A program made the position numbers and the translations under genes. The notes below the pieces were generated by a model that was not told the DNA's origin, did no database searches, and saw only the letters and a list, made by a program, of their open reading frames with translations. From contig NZ_BMTF01000023.1 of assembly GCF_014649535.1 (NCBI RefSeq), positions 24,669 through 88,668 of the forward strand: DNA of 64,000 nucleotides, given 5' to 3'. Source of the stretch: Streptomyces gelaticus. Lineage in GTDB: Bacteria; Actinomycetota; Actinomycetes; Streptomycetales; Streptomycetaceae. Positions 32,996-41,617 of the stretch are shown in pieces; position 1 is the stretch's first letter; each line of letters opens with the position of its first letter.

Positions 32996-33168
32996 GCCCG
33001 TCCCTCTTCGCCGTTCGTCACTGCCTGCGCCTTCGCGTGCGCAGACGCGTATGTGCTGTCTCTGACGCTCTTGAAACAGTACGCGGTCTGTGCGCCACGC
33101 GATACCCGAAGACCACAACAAACCAGACATACGACATCAATTGGCGCTTGTAACTGCCTGTCCGGAGC

Positions 33169-33174
33169 GGGTAA
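33169..33174 (+). promoter_or_regulatory. Candidate SigB-type -10 element GGGTAA upstream of sigI
   Basis: GGGTAA is followed by a second GGGTAG and preceded at 15 bp by GTAA, a weak match to the GTTT-N14-16-GGGTAT class used by Streptomyces SigB-family sigma factors. It could be an autoregulatory promoter. Confidence 0.35.
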
Positions 33175-33279
33175 GGGTAGGGGGACACCCAAAACCACGA
33201 CCGGCCTCGGAGGCGCCGCTTCACCGCAGGAACACGTATGGGCATCGGCAGCCATATGCCGAGAACGATGGAGGAGACC

Positions 33280-34305
33280 ATGTCGCCCCGGCTCGACGGA
33301 CCGCGTCCCCACAACGCGACGTCAGCATGTCCTCAGGGACTGACCCCCTCAGACTCCGCTGCCGCGACCGCCGAAGACGGCACCCGCAGCAGCACCGGTA
33401 CCACCAGCAGCATCAGCACCACCCGCACCAGTGACACCGGCCACATCGGTGGCTACGACCGCGTCGGCGCCGACGGCCACGGCCACGGCACGAGTGACGG
33501 TCTCGAAGGACTTCCCGAGATACCGCCCTTCGACGAGGTGGGTCCGCTGGACGCCAGGGCGTTGTCGAAGACGCTCTTCGAACGGCTCGAATCCCTCGAA
33601 GAGGGCACCCACGAGTACGCGTACGTCCGCAATACGCTCGTCGAACTGAACCTGGCGCTGGTCAGGTTCGCCGCCTCCCGGTTCCGCTCCCGCAGCGAGC
33701 CGATGGAGGACATCGTCCAGGTCGGCACCATCGGCCTGATCAAGGCGATCGACCGTTTCGAGCTCAGCCGGGGCGTCGAGTTCCCGACGTTCGCGATGCC
33801 GACCATCGTCGGCGAGATAAAGCGCTTCTTCCGCGACACCAGCTGGTCCGTACGCGTCCCGCGCCGGCTGCAGGAGCTGCGGCTCGACCTGGCCAAGGCG
33901 GGCGACGAGCTCGCCCAGCGACTGGACCGATCGCCCACCGTGGGCGAGCTCGCCGACCGCCTCGGCATCACCCACGACGAGGTCGTCGAGGGCATGGCCG
34001 CGAGCAACGCGTACACCGCGAGCTCGCTGGACGCCAAGCCCGAGGAGGACGAGGGCGAGGGCGCGCTGGCGGACCGCATCGGCTACGAGGACCACGGACT
34101 CGAAGGCGTCGAGTACGTCGAGTCCCTGAAACCGCTGATCGCCTCGTTGCCACGTCGCGACCGCACGATCCTCTCGCTCCGGTTCGTCGCCAACATGACG
34201 CAGTCGGAGATCGGTGAGGAGCTGGGCATCTCCCAGATGCATGTGTCGCGACTGCTCTCCCGAACGCTGATCAAGCTGCGCAAGGGCCTGACGCTGGAGG
34301 AGTGA
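33280..34305 (+). CDS. sigI: RNA polymerase sigma factor, SigB/SigF/SigI type
   Basis: This is a group 3 sigma factor of about 341 residues. Region 2 is LVRFAASRFRSRSEPMEDIV, QVGTIGLIKAIDRFE and EFPTFAMPTIVGEIKRFFRD. Region 3 is LQELRLDLAKAGDELAQRLD. Region 4 is LPRRDRTILSLRFVANMTQS and ISQMHVSRLLSRTLIKLRKG. A long Ser/Thr/His/Gly-rich N-terminal extension of about 80 residues precedes region 2. Several in-frame starts exist (33238 with AGGA, 33256, 33268); 33280 follows GGAGGAG. It should be released by the arsI/prsI partner switch upstream. Confidence 0.92.
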   Translation: MSPRLDGPRPHNATSACPQGLTPSDSAAATAEDGTRSSTGTTSSISTTRTSDTGHIGGYDRVGADGHGHGTSDGLEGLPEIPPFDEVGPLDARALSKTLFERLESLEEGTHEYAYVRNTLVELNLALVRFAASRFRSRSEPMEDIVQVGTIGLIKAIDRFELSRGVEFPTFAMPTIVGEIKRFFRDTSWSVRVPRRLQELRLDLAKAGDELAQRLDRSPTVGELADRLGITHDEVVEGMAASNAYTASSLDAKPEEDEGEGALADRIGYEDHGLEGVEYVESLKPLIASLPRRDRTILSLRFVANMTQSEIGEELGISQMHVSRLLSRTLIKLRKGLTLEE

Positions 34306-34328
34306 ACGGCCGGACACCGGAACGACAA

Positions 34329-34364
34329 GGAAGGACCCGCCCCGGCAACAGGGCGGGTCCTTCC
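34329..34364. terminator. Bidirectional terminator hairpin
   Basis: A 14-bp perfect stem GGAAGGACCCGCCC / GGGCGGGTCCTTCC with an 8-nt loop lies between the convergent sigI and hutI genes. Confidence 0.9.
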
Positions 34365-34418
34365 GTTGCTTGACGCCGCGTCACGGGCCGGGGCGACGCC
34401 GGGCGGACGCAGTGGCGC

Positions 34419-35591
34419 TCAGGAGACGCGTTCGCCGCGCCGCCAGACCGCGTGGACCAGCGGAACGCCCGGCCGGTAGGCGAGGTGGACATGGCTGGGC
34501 GCGTCGAGGAGCACCAGGTCGGCACGGGCACCGGGGGCGATGCGGCCGACGTCCGTACGGCGCAGGGCAGCGGCGCCGCCCGCGGTGGCCGACCAGAGGG
34601 CCTCGTCCGGAGTCATGCCCATGTCGCGTACGGCGAGGGCGATGCAGAAGGGCATGGAGGAGGTGAACGACGAGCCCGGGTTGCAGTCGGTCGAGAGCGC
34701 GACGGTGGCACCCGCATCGAGGATGCGGCGGGCGTCGGGCCAGGTGGCGCGGGTGGAGAACTCGGCACCGGGGAGCAGCGTGGCGACGGTGCTGCCCTGG
34801 GCCAGGGCGTCGACGTCGGCGTCGGTGAGATGGGTGCAGTGGTCGGCGGACGCGGCGCCGAGTTCGACGGCGAGCTGGACACCGGGGCCGTGGCCGAGCT
34901 GGTTGGCGTGGACGCGGGGGTGCAGGCCCTTCGCCATGCCCGCGGTCAGGATCGCGCGGGCCTGGTCGCCGTCGAAGGCGCCCTTCTCGCAGAAGACGTC
35001 GATCCAACGGGCGTACGGGGCACAGGCGTCGAGCATCGGCCCGGTGACCAGGTCGACGTAGCCGGCCGGGTCGTCGGCGTAGTCCGGGGAGACGATGTGG
35101 GCGCCGAGATAGGTGACCTCCTCGGTGTGCCGGGCGGCGATGCGCAGGGCGCGGGCCTCGTCCTCGACGGTGAGGCCGTAGCCGGACTTGGTCTCGAAGG
35201 TGGTGGTGCCCTGGCGCAGCGCCTCGGCGAGGTAGCGGGCGACGTTGGCGGCGAGCTGCTCGTCGGTGGCGGCGCGGGTGGCGGCCACGGTGGTCCTGAT
35301 GCCGCCCGCGCTGTAGGCACGGCCGGACATGCGGGCGTTGAACTCCTCGGTGCGGTCGCCCGCGAACACCAGGTGGGAGTGGGAGTCGACGAAGCCGGGG
35401 ATCATCGCCCGGCCGCCCGCGTCGACGGCGTTGTCGGTGGCGGGTGCTTTGCTTGATTCACCGGTCCAGACGACCCGGTCGCCCTCGATGACGACGGCCG
35501 CGTCCTGGATGGGTCCCAGGGGGGAATCCGCGCACAGGGAGGGGTCGTTGGTGACCAGACTGGCGATGTTGGTGATGGCGGTCGTCGTCAT
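34419..35591 (-). CDS. hutI: Imidazolonepropionase
   Basis: This is a 390-residue amidohydrolase. Metal-site segment is MIPGFVDSHSHLVFAGDRTE with HXH, followed by ARMSGRAYSAGGIRTTVAAT, TTTFETKSGYGLTVEDEARA, HANQLGHGPGVQLAVELGA and STDCNPGSSFTSSM. It hydrolyses 4-imidazolone-5-propanoate to N-formimino-L-glutamate, the third step of histidine degradation. It is the last gene of the hut operon, 32 bp after hutF. Confidence 0.96.
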   Translation of the reverse strand: MTTTAITNIASLVTNDPSLCADSPLGPIQDAAVVIEGDRVVWTGESSKAPATDNAVDAGGRAMIPGFVDSHSHLVFAGDRTEEFNARMSGRAYSAGGIRTTVAATRAATDEQLAANVARYLAEALRQGTTTFETKSGYGLTVEDEARALRIAARHTEEVTYLGAHIVSPDYADDPAGYVDLVTGPMLDACAPYARWIDVFCEKGAFDGDQARAILTAGMAKGLHPRVHANQLGHGPGVQLAVELGAASADHCTHLTDADVDALAQGSTVATLLPGAEFSTRATWPDARRILDAGATVALSTDCNPGSSFTSSMPFCIALAVRDMGMTPDEALWSATAGGAAALRRTDVGRIAPGARADLVLLDAPSHVHLAYRPGVPLVHAVWRRGERVS

Positions 35592-35623
35592 CGGGGTGCT
35601 GCTCTCCTTGTGGGAATCCGGCC

Positions 35624-37015
35624 TCAGCCGTGCAGGGCGGCGATGGCCGAAGCGAGTGCTGCGGGTACGTCCTCGACGCGTGCGTGCCGCCCGTCACGGA
35701 CGATGTGCCGTCCTGCCACGACCGTGTGCCGCACATCCGCCGCGGAGGCGGCGAATACGACCGCTTCGGCAGCGAGTCTGGGCACCGGCCCCGCTGTTCT
35801 GACGGAGTCCAGGGCGACGGTCGCCAGGTCGGCGGGCGCACCGGGTTCGATGATGCCCGCCTCCGGGCGGCCGAGCGCCGCGTGTCCGTCGACGGTCGCG
35901 GCGCGCAGCAGGGCGGCCGCCGTCCAGTGACCGCGCGCCCGGGTGCGCAGGCGCTCGTCGAGCTCCATCGCGCGGGCCTCCTCGAAGAGGTCGATCACGG
36001 CGTGGCTGTCGCTGCCGAGGGAGAGCGGCGAGCCGGCGCGCTGGAGGGCGACGGCCGGGCCGATCCCGTCGGCGAGGTCGCGTTCGGTGGTGGGGCACAT
36101 GCAGGTGCCCGTCGCCGAGGAGCCGAGGAGCGCGATGTCCTCGGCGGTGAGGTGGGTGTTGTGGATGCCGGTGGTGCGCGGGCCGAGGACCCCGTGGTCG
36201 GCGAGGAGCCGGGTGGGGGTGCAGCCGTGGGCGGCGAGGCAGGCGTCGTTCTCCGCGGTCTGCTCGGAGAGGTGGACATGGAGCGGGGCCTGCCGCTCCT
36301 CGGCCCAGGCGGCCACGGTGGCCAGCTGCGCGGCGGGCACGGCGCGCACGGAGTGGACGGCCGCGCCGATCAGCGCGTGGTCACCGCCCTTGAGGAGGGA
36401 GGCGCGCTCGGCCCAGGCTTCCGCCGTGGTGTCGGAGAAGCGCAGCTGGTGCCGGTCGGGCTGCTGGTACTGGGTGGGGCGCTTGCCGAAGCCCGCGGAG
36501 AGGTAGGCGGTGTCCAGCAGCGTGATCCGGATGCCGGCCTCGCCCGCCGCCGCGATCAGGGCCTCGCCCATCGCGTTCGGGTTGGCGTACGGGGTGCCGC
36601 CCGGCGCGTGGTGCAGATAGTGGAATTCGCCGACCGCGGTGATACCGGCCAGTGCCATCTCGGCGTACACGGCACGGGCGAGGTCGTAGTACGAGTCGGG
36701 GGTGAGCCGCGCGGCGACCTGATACATGATCTCGCGCCAGGTCCAGAAGGTGCCGGAGCCGACCTGGACGGTGGAGCGCAGGGCGCGGTGGAAGGCGTGC
36801 GAATGGGTGTTGGCGAGCCCGGGAAGGGTGAGCCCGCGCAGCACGATGGCGCCCGGCGGCGGGGTGGCGACGCCGGTGCGGACGCCCGCGATCAGCCCGC
36901 CGGAGACGTCCAGGACGACGCCCGGCTCGACATGGGTGCCGAGCCAGGCGTGGGACAGCCAGTACGTCACGGCGGTGGGCCTGGGGCCGTTCGTCGGTTG
37001 CGTTGTCAGCTGCAC
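35624..37015 (-). CDS. hutF: Formimidoylglutamate deiminase
   Basis: This 463-residue amidohydrolase is of the HutF type. Metal ligands are visible in LANTHSHAFHRALRST, LHVHLSEQTAENDACLA, GIHNTHLTAEDIALLG and SLGSDSHAVIDLFEEARAME. It deiminates N-formimino-L-glutamate to N-formyl-L-glutamate and ammonia, so this organism uses the deiminase branch of the Hut pathway. GTG at 37015 overlaps the preceding M20 gene by 10 bases. The operon position supports the role. Confidence 0.92.
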   Translation of the reverse strand: MQLTTQPTNGPRPTAVTYWLSHAWLGTHVEPGVVLDVSGGLIAGVRTGVATPPPGAIVLRGLTLPGLANTHSHAFHRALRSTVQVGSGTFWTWREIMYQVAARLTPDSYYDLARAVYAEMALAGITAVGEFHYLHHAPGGTPYANPNAMGEALIAAAGEAGIRITLLDTAYLSAGFGKRPTQYQQPDRHQLRFSDTTAEAWAERASLLKGGDHALIGAAVHSVRAVPAAQLATVAAWAEERQAPLHVHLSEQTAENDACLAAHGCTPTRLLADHGVLGPRTTGIHNTHLTAEDIALLGSSATGTCMCPTTERDLADGIGPAVALQRAGSPLSLGSDSHAVIDLFEEARAMELDERLRTRARGHWTAAALLRAATVDGHAALGRPEAGIIEPGAPADLATVALDSVRTAGPVPRLAAEAVVFAASAADVRHTVVAGRHIVRDGRHARVEDVPAALASAIAALHG

Positions 37016-38352
37016 GCGAGACCTTCCAGTACGTCGGCGAGTGCGATCACCCCGGCCACGCAGTCGTCCTCGCCCGCGTGCTCGGCCGGCGAGTGCGAGA
37101 TCCCGGTGGGGTTCCGTACGAACAGCATGGCGGTGGGGACCGAAGCGGACAAAATACCCGCGTCGTGTCCGGCGCCGGTGCCCAGGACGGGTACGGCCCG
37201 ATCGGCGCCGTCCCGGCCCGCGAGGATCCTGCCGAGCTCGTCGCGCAGGGCGTGCTCGAACTCGACGACGGGCGTGAAGGACTCCCGTACGACATCGAGG
37301 TCGATCCCGGCGCGCTCGGCGTGTTCCCTGGCGGCCCGTTCGACACCGCTGACCACGGCGTCGAGAGCCGCCTGGTCGGCGGCGCGGGAGTCGAGCCAGC
37401 CGCGGACGAGCGAGGGGATGGCGTTGACCCCGTTCGGCTCGACGGAGATCTTGCCGAAGGTGGCGAGGGCGCCGGCGAGTTCCGCCTCGCGGCGGGCGGC
37501 CAGCACGGTCTCGGCGTAGGTGAGCATCGGGTCGCGCCGGTCGGCGAGACGGGTGGTGCCCGCGTGGTTGGCCTCGCCCCGGAAGTCGAACCTCCAGCGC
37601 CCGTGCGGCCAGATCGCGGAGGCGATGCCGACCGGGTCACCGGTGAGGTCGAGGGCCCGCCCCTGCTCGACGTGGAGCTCGACGAACGCGCCGATACGGG
37701 CGAGCCGTTCGGGGTCCGGGCCGATGGCGTCGGGGTCGTATCCGGCCGCCTCCATGGCCTGCGGCAGCGTGATGCCGTCGCCGTCGCGGAGCCGGTGGGC
37801 GGCCTCCACGGTCAGCTGTCCGGCGGCGAGCCGGGAGCCCACACAGGCGAGCCCGAAGCGGGCCCCCTCCTCGTCGCCGAAGTTGCCGATGGCCAGCGGC
37901 CGGGTGAATTCCGCTCCCCTGCGGCGGAGTTCGTCGAGCGCGGCGAAGGAGGAGACCACGCCGAGCGGTCCGTCGAAGGCGCCGCCGTCCGGTACGGAGT
38001 CGAGATGCGATCCGGCGACGACGGCGTCCCCGGCGAGGGGGTCGCCGAGCCAGGCCCACTGGTTGCCGTTGCGGTCGACCTCGTAGCTGAGCCCGCGGGC
38101 CTCGGCCTGCGCCCGGAACCAGGCGCGGCAGTCGGCGTCGGCCCCGGTCCAGGCGTAGCGGCGGTAACCCCCGCTGTCCTGGTGCCGGCCGACCGGCAGG
38201 AGCTCCCGCCACATGTCCTGGAACGACGCCGAGCCGCCTTGGGCCCGGCCCTCGGCAGCGGTCCTGCCCTCGGTCGCGGTCCCGCTCGCGGCCCGGTCCT
38301 CGGCCCCAACCCCGTTCACGGCCCCGTTCGCGTTCGCAGGCGGAAGGCTCAC
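37006..38352 (-). CDS. M20 amidohydrolase (allantoate amidohydrolase family), possible N-formylglutamate hydrolase
   Basis: This is a 448-residue M20-type metal hydrolase. Metal and catalytic segments are AGSHLDSVPDGGAFDGPLGV, GNFGDEEGARFGLACVGSR, AFVELHVEQGRALD, FRGEANHAGTTRLADRRD and GAGHDAGILSA, and NPTGISHSPAEHAGEDD near the end. Family members hydrolyse allantoate, N-carbamoyl amino acids or similar N-acylated compounds. It is placed between hutU and hutF with overlapping codons on both sides, so it belongs to histidine degradation. The most economical proposal is that it performs the last step, N-formylglutamate to glutamate, because no HutG is seen here. Confidence 0.85.
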   Translation of the reverse strand: MSLPPANANGAVNGVGAEDRAASGTATEGRTAAEGRAQGGSASFQDMWRELLPVGRHQDSGGYRRYAWTGADADCRAWFRAQAEARGLSYEVDRNGNQWAWLGDPLAGDAVVAGSHLDSVPDGGAFDGPLGVVSSFAALDELRRRGAEFTRPLAIGNFGDEEGARFGLACVGSRLAAGQLTVEAAHRLRDGDGITLPQAMEAAGYDPDAIGPDPERLARIGAFVELHVEQGRALDLTGDPVGIASAIWPHGRWRFDFRGEANHAGTTRLADRRDPMLTYAETVLAARREAELAGALATFGKISVEPNGVNAIPSLVRGWLDSRAADQAALDAVVSGVERAAREHAERAGIDLDVVRESFTPVVEFEHALRDELGRILAGRDGADRAVPVLGTGAGHDAGILSASVPTAMLFVRNPTGISHSPAEHAGEDDCVAGVIALADVLEGLACS

Positions 38353-40010
38353 TGTCCGTCCTCTGTCATCGGCACGCGCACGCCCTTGTCCGCGGCGACC
38401 GACTCCGCGATGTCGTACCCGGCGTCGACGTGCCGGATGACGCCCATGCCCGGGTCGTTGGTGAGCACCCGGCGGATCTTCTCGCCCGCCAGCTTCGTAC
38501 CGTCGGCGACCGTCACCTGCCCGGCATGGATGGAGCGCCCCATGCCGACGCCGCCGCCGTGGTGGATGGACACCCAGGAGGCCCCGGAAGCCACGTTGAC
38601 CATGGCGTTCAGCAGCGGCCAGTCGGCGATCGCGTCGGACCCGTCGAGCATGGCCTCGGTCTCCCGGTACGGGGAGGCCACGGAACCGCAGTCCAGGTGG
38701 TCGCGCCCGATGGCCAGCGGCGCGGCCAGCTCGCCACTCGCCACCATGTCGTTGAACCGCTCACCGGCCCGGTCGCGCTCGCCGTAACCGAGCCAGCAGA
38801 TCCGGGCGGGCAGCCCCTGGAAGTGGACGCGTTCGCCGGCCATCCTGATCCACCGGTGCAGCGACTCGTTCTCGGGGAAGAGTTCGAGCATCGCCTTGTC
38901 GGTCCTGTGGATGTCCGACGCCTCACCGGAGAGCGCGGCCCAGCGGAACGGGCCCTTGCCCTCGCAGAAGAGCGGCCGGATGTAGGCGGGCACGAAGCCC
39001 GGGAATGCGAAGGCCCGCTCGTAGCCCGCGAGCTGGGCCTCACCGCGGATGGAGTTCCCGTAGTCGAAGACCTCGGCCCCGGCGTCCATGAAGCCGACCA
39101 TCGCCTCGACGTGCTCGGCCATCGACTCCCGCGCGCGCCGCGTGAAGTCGGCCGGCTTCTCGGTGGCGTACGCGGCCATGTCGTCGAAGTCGACCCCGAG
39201 CGGGAGGTACGACAGCGGGTCGTGGGCGCTGGTCTGGTCCGTGACGATGTCGATCGGGGCGCCCTCGGCGAGCATCCGGGGCAGCAGCTCCGCCGCGTTG
39301 CCCAGCAGGCCGATGGAGAGCGGCCTGCGGGCGTCCCGCGCCTCGGTGGCCAGCTGGAGCGCGTGCTCCAGGGAGTCGGCGCGCACGTCCAGGTAGCGGT
39401 GCTCGATCCGGCGCTCGATGGCGCGCGGGTCGCAGTCGATACAGATCGCGACGCCGTCGTTCATGGTCACGGCGAGCGGCTGGGCGCCGCCCATGCCGCC
39501 GAGTCCGGCGGTCAGGGTGATCGTGCCGGCCAGCGTCCCGCCGAACTTCTTCGCCGCGACGGCGGCGAAGGTCTCGTAGGTGCCCTGCAGGATGCCCTGC
39601 GTGCCGATGTAGATCCACGAACCGGCGGTCATCTGGCCGTACATGGTGAGCCCGAGCGCCTCCAGGCGGCGGAACTCCTCCCAGTTCGCCCAGTCGCCGA
39701 CCAGGTTGGAGTTGGCGATCAGGACGCGCGGCGCCCACTCGTGCGTCTGCATGACGCCGACCGGGCGACCGGACTGGACGAGCATCGTCTCGTCCTGCTT
39801 GAGCGTCCGCAGCGTGCGCACCATCGCGTCGAAGGAACGCCAGTCGCGGGCGGCCTTACCGGTGCCGCCGTAGACGACGAGCTTGTCGGGGTGCTCGGCG
39901 ACCTCGGGGTCGAGGTTGTTCTGCAGCATGCGCAGGGCGGCCTCCTGCTGCCATCCCAGGGCGCTCAGTTCCGTACCGCGCGGTGCCCGTACGGGGCGGG
40001 GTCCTGACAT
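38349..40010 (-). CDS. hutU: Urocanate hydratase
   Basis: This 553-residue enzyme is the normal length for urocanases. It has the NAD-binding and active-site segments QSGRPVGVMQTHEWAPRVLI, ANSNLVGDWANWEEFRRLE, MYGQMTAGSWIYIGTQGILQ, TAGLGGMGGAQPLAVTMNDG, the FCEGKGPFRWAALSGEASDI segment and SIHHGGGVGMGRSIHAGQV. It converts urocanate to imidazolone propionate. It is first in the hut operon; GTGA overlap joins it to the M20 gene. No histidine ammonia-lyase gene is present in the window. Confidence 0.97.
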   Translation of the reverse strand: MSGPRPVRAPRGTELSALGWQQEAALRMLQNNLDPEVAEHPDKLVVYGGTGKAARDWRSFDAMVRTLRTLKQDETMLVQSGRPVGVMQTHEWAPRVLIANSNLVGDWANWEEFRRLEALGLTMYGQMTAGSWIYIGTQGILQGTYETFAAVAAKKFGGTLAGTITLTAGLGGMGGAQPLAVTMNDGVAICIDCDPRAIERRIEHRYLDVRADSLEHALQLATEARDARRPLSIGLLGNAAELLPRMLAEGAPIDIVTDQTSAHDPLSYLPLGVDFDDMAAYATEKPADFTRRARESMAEHVEAMVGFMDAGAEVFDYGNSIRGEAQLAGYERAFAFPGFVPAYIRPLFCEGKGPFRWAALSGEASDIHRTDKAMLELFPENESLHRWIRMAGERVHFQGLPARICWLGYGERDRAGERFNDMVASGELAAPLAIGRDHLDCGSVASPYRETEAMLDGSDAIADWPLLNAMVNVASGASWVSIHHGGGVGMGRSIHAGQVTVADGTKLAGEKIRRVLTNDPGMGVIRHVDAGYDIAESVAADKGVRVPMTEDGQ

Positions 40011-40040
40011 GGCGGTGCCTCCTCGCGACTGTAAGTCTTC

Positions 40041-40065
40041 TATTCACATCCTGATGTCCTGAATA
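40041..40065. promoter_or_regulatory. Candidate hut operator/promoter
   Basis: Arms TATTCA and TGAATA enclose a second dyad ACATC/GATGT, 31-55 bp upstream of the hutU start. On the minus strand a TTGACT -35-like hexamer (40071-40076) overlaps its upstream edge, so a bound protein would block RNA polymerase. The regulator is unidentified. Confidence 0.55.
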
Positions 40066-40350
40066 CTCGTAGTCAACAGCCCTGCGCCGTCGCACGGGGG
40101 CAATGACGCGCGCCCACCCGCGCACAACGTCACGCGAGCACTCCTGCCGCGCGCCCTCCGCGCACCTCCGTACGCTCCGGCATGTGCCGACGGAAAGTGC
40201 CCGAACTCCTTCCGGGAGCAGGTGCGTTGCATAGCCTCGTGGACACACCGAACACCGCACGCCCAGCAGAGCCGGGCCGGGCCGGGAGGGGCGTCCGCGC
40301 ACCCTCGACCGCTCCGCCCGACCGGCTCGCCCACACATCGGGAGGCTCCT

Positions 40351-40881
40351 GTGATCCGAGCACTCAGACTGCGCGCCGGGACGAAACAGCCGATGGCGCC
40401 CCAGGCCCGAGCCGGGGACGTCCTGGCCGAACTCCAGCGATTACGGACAGGGACCCCGCTCCTGTCCGGCGCCCTGGTCGCCGGTACCGACGGACTCCTC
40501 CTGGCCCATGACACCCCGGACGTGGAGCCCGAGCAGGTCGCGGCGCTGACCGCGACGGCCCTCGGCGTCGCGGCCCTGATGACGGAGGCGACCGGCCGGG
40601 GCGGCTTCGGTGAACTCCTCGTGCAGGGCGAGTCCGGCCACATCGCCTCGTACGCCGCCGGCCACTCGGCCGTTCTCACCCTGCTCGCCGACGACCGGAT
40701 CGGCATCGACACCCTGCGCTCCGAGGGCCGCCGCGCCGCCGCCCGCATCGGCGAGCTGCTCGACACCGCGCCCCGCCATGCGGTCGACACCGCACCCCGC
40801 CATGCGGCCTGTCCGGCGCCCTCGGTCCCCTCCCCCGGGCATCAGCCCCCGCGGCCCGGCCCGCTGCCGCCCCGCCCCTGA
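40351..40881 (+). CDS. Roadblock/LC7 domain protein with a TTA codon
   Basis: This 176-residue protein has a Roadblock/LC7 fold of the MglB-like type: GDVLAELQRLRTGTPLLSGALV, GTDGLLLAHDT, VAALTATALGVAALMTEATG, GFGELLVQGESGHIASYAAG and AVLTLLADDRIGIDTL. The C-terminus has a duplicated DTAPRHA heptad and a Pro-rich tail. The GTG start has GGAGG five bases upstream. Codon 31 (40441-40443, CAG CGA TTA CGG) is TTA, the codon read by bldA. Roadblock proteins usually regulate a small Ras-like GTPase, but none is adjacent here. Translation should depend on bldA. Confidence 0.85.
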   Translation: MIRALRLRAGTKQPMAPQARAGDVLAELQRLRTGTPLLSGALVAGTDGLLLAHDTPDVEPEQVAALTATALGVAALMTEATGRGGFGELLVQGESGHIASYAAGHSAVLTLLADDRIGIDTLRSEGRRAAARIGELLDTAPRHAVDTAPRHAACPAPSVPSPGHQPPRPGPLPPRP

Positions 40882-40904
40882 CGGCCGGAGGCAGACGGGC
40901 GGAC

Positions 40905-41471
40905 TCAGCGCCTGCGCCGCGCCCCGCCGGGCGCGGCGTCACCGGCCATCGGACCGGTCGTCCGGTATCCCCCGACCCGCTTGCCCGCGGGCCGGCCGCG
41001 CTCCACCCAGTCGGTCCGCACCCAGTACAGGGCGTCGTCCCGCTCCTCGCGCCGCCCGATCCGGACGGCCTTGATCCAGAGCCCGGCGCCCGCCCCGGCG
41101 AGCACCATCCCGCCTGCCCCGGGCAGCAGGAACGCACTCGCCACCGCCACGAGGAACGCCCCCAACAGCCACCACCGGTGCGCCCGCCGCCAGTTGCGTA
41201 CGGTCACGGCGCGGTCCTGGAGGAAGTCGGACCGCCCGGCACGCGTGGCGCCCCCGGCCAGCTCCGCGTACCTCCGGCTCCGGACGAGCGCCACGACAGC
41301 CGCGGTGATCAGGAACAGCGCGGCTCCGGACAGCAGGCCGATCCGGCGCCCGGTGAGCCCCGGCACCAGCGCGCCGATCGCGGCGGCCAGCAGCCCCGGC
41401 CACCACAGCGGAGCGGCTCCGGCCCGTACGATCACGGCCACTCTGGCCAACGACTGCGCTCCGCGCCCCAC
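40905..41471 (-). CDS. Hypothetical integral membrane protein
   Basis: This 188-residue protein has about four hydrophobic helices (LWWPGLLAAAIGALVPGLTG, IGLLSGAALFLITAAVVALV, WWLLGAFLVAVASAFLLP and GGMVLAGAGAGLWI) separated by basic loops. A C-terminal cytoplasmic tail contains DALYWVRTDWVERGRPAGKR. I do not recognise the family beyond its being a conserved-looking Streptomyces membrane protein. It is convergent with the roadblock gene, 23 bp between stops. Confidence 0.7.
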   Translation of the reverse strand: MGRGAQSLARVAVIVRAGAAPLWWPGLLAAAIGALVPGLTGRRIGLLSGAALFLITAAVVALVRSRRYAELAGGATRAGRSDFLQDRAVTVRNWRRAHRWWLLGAFLVAVASAFLLPGAGGMVLAGAGAGLWIKAVRIGRREERDDALYWVRTDWVERGRPAGKRVGGYRTTGPMAGDAAPGGARRRR

Positions 41472-41617
41472 GTCCGTACCCCTCTCCGCAGCTCCTCGTG
41501 AGTCTTTCCGGCCCGGAGATTAGTAGCCGCAGATGAGTGATGCCTGAGAATCGGCGAAGTCCGGGCAGCAGCGCCGCCCGAGAACCGCCGGGGCCCGCCG
41601 GGCACGGTCCGCCTGCC

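Noticed and set aside
33238..33279. Upstream ATG starts of sigI at 33238, 33256 and 33268
   Set aside because: They are possible, but the GGAGGAG immediately before 33280 is the better ribosome site. I keep them only as alternatives.
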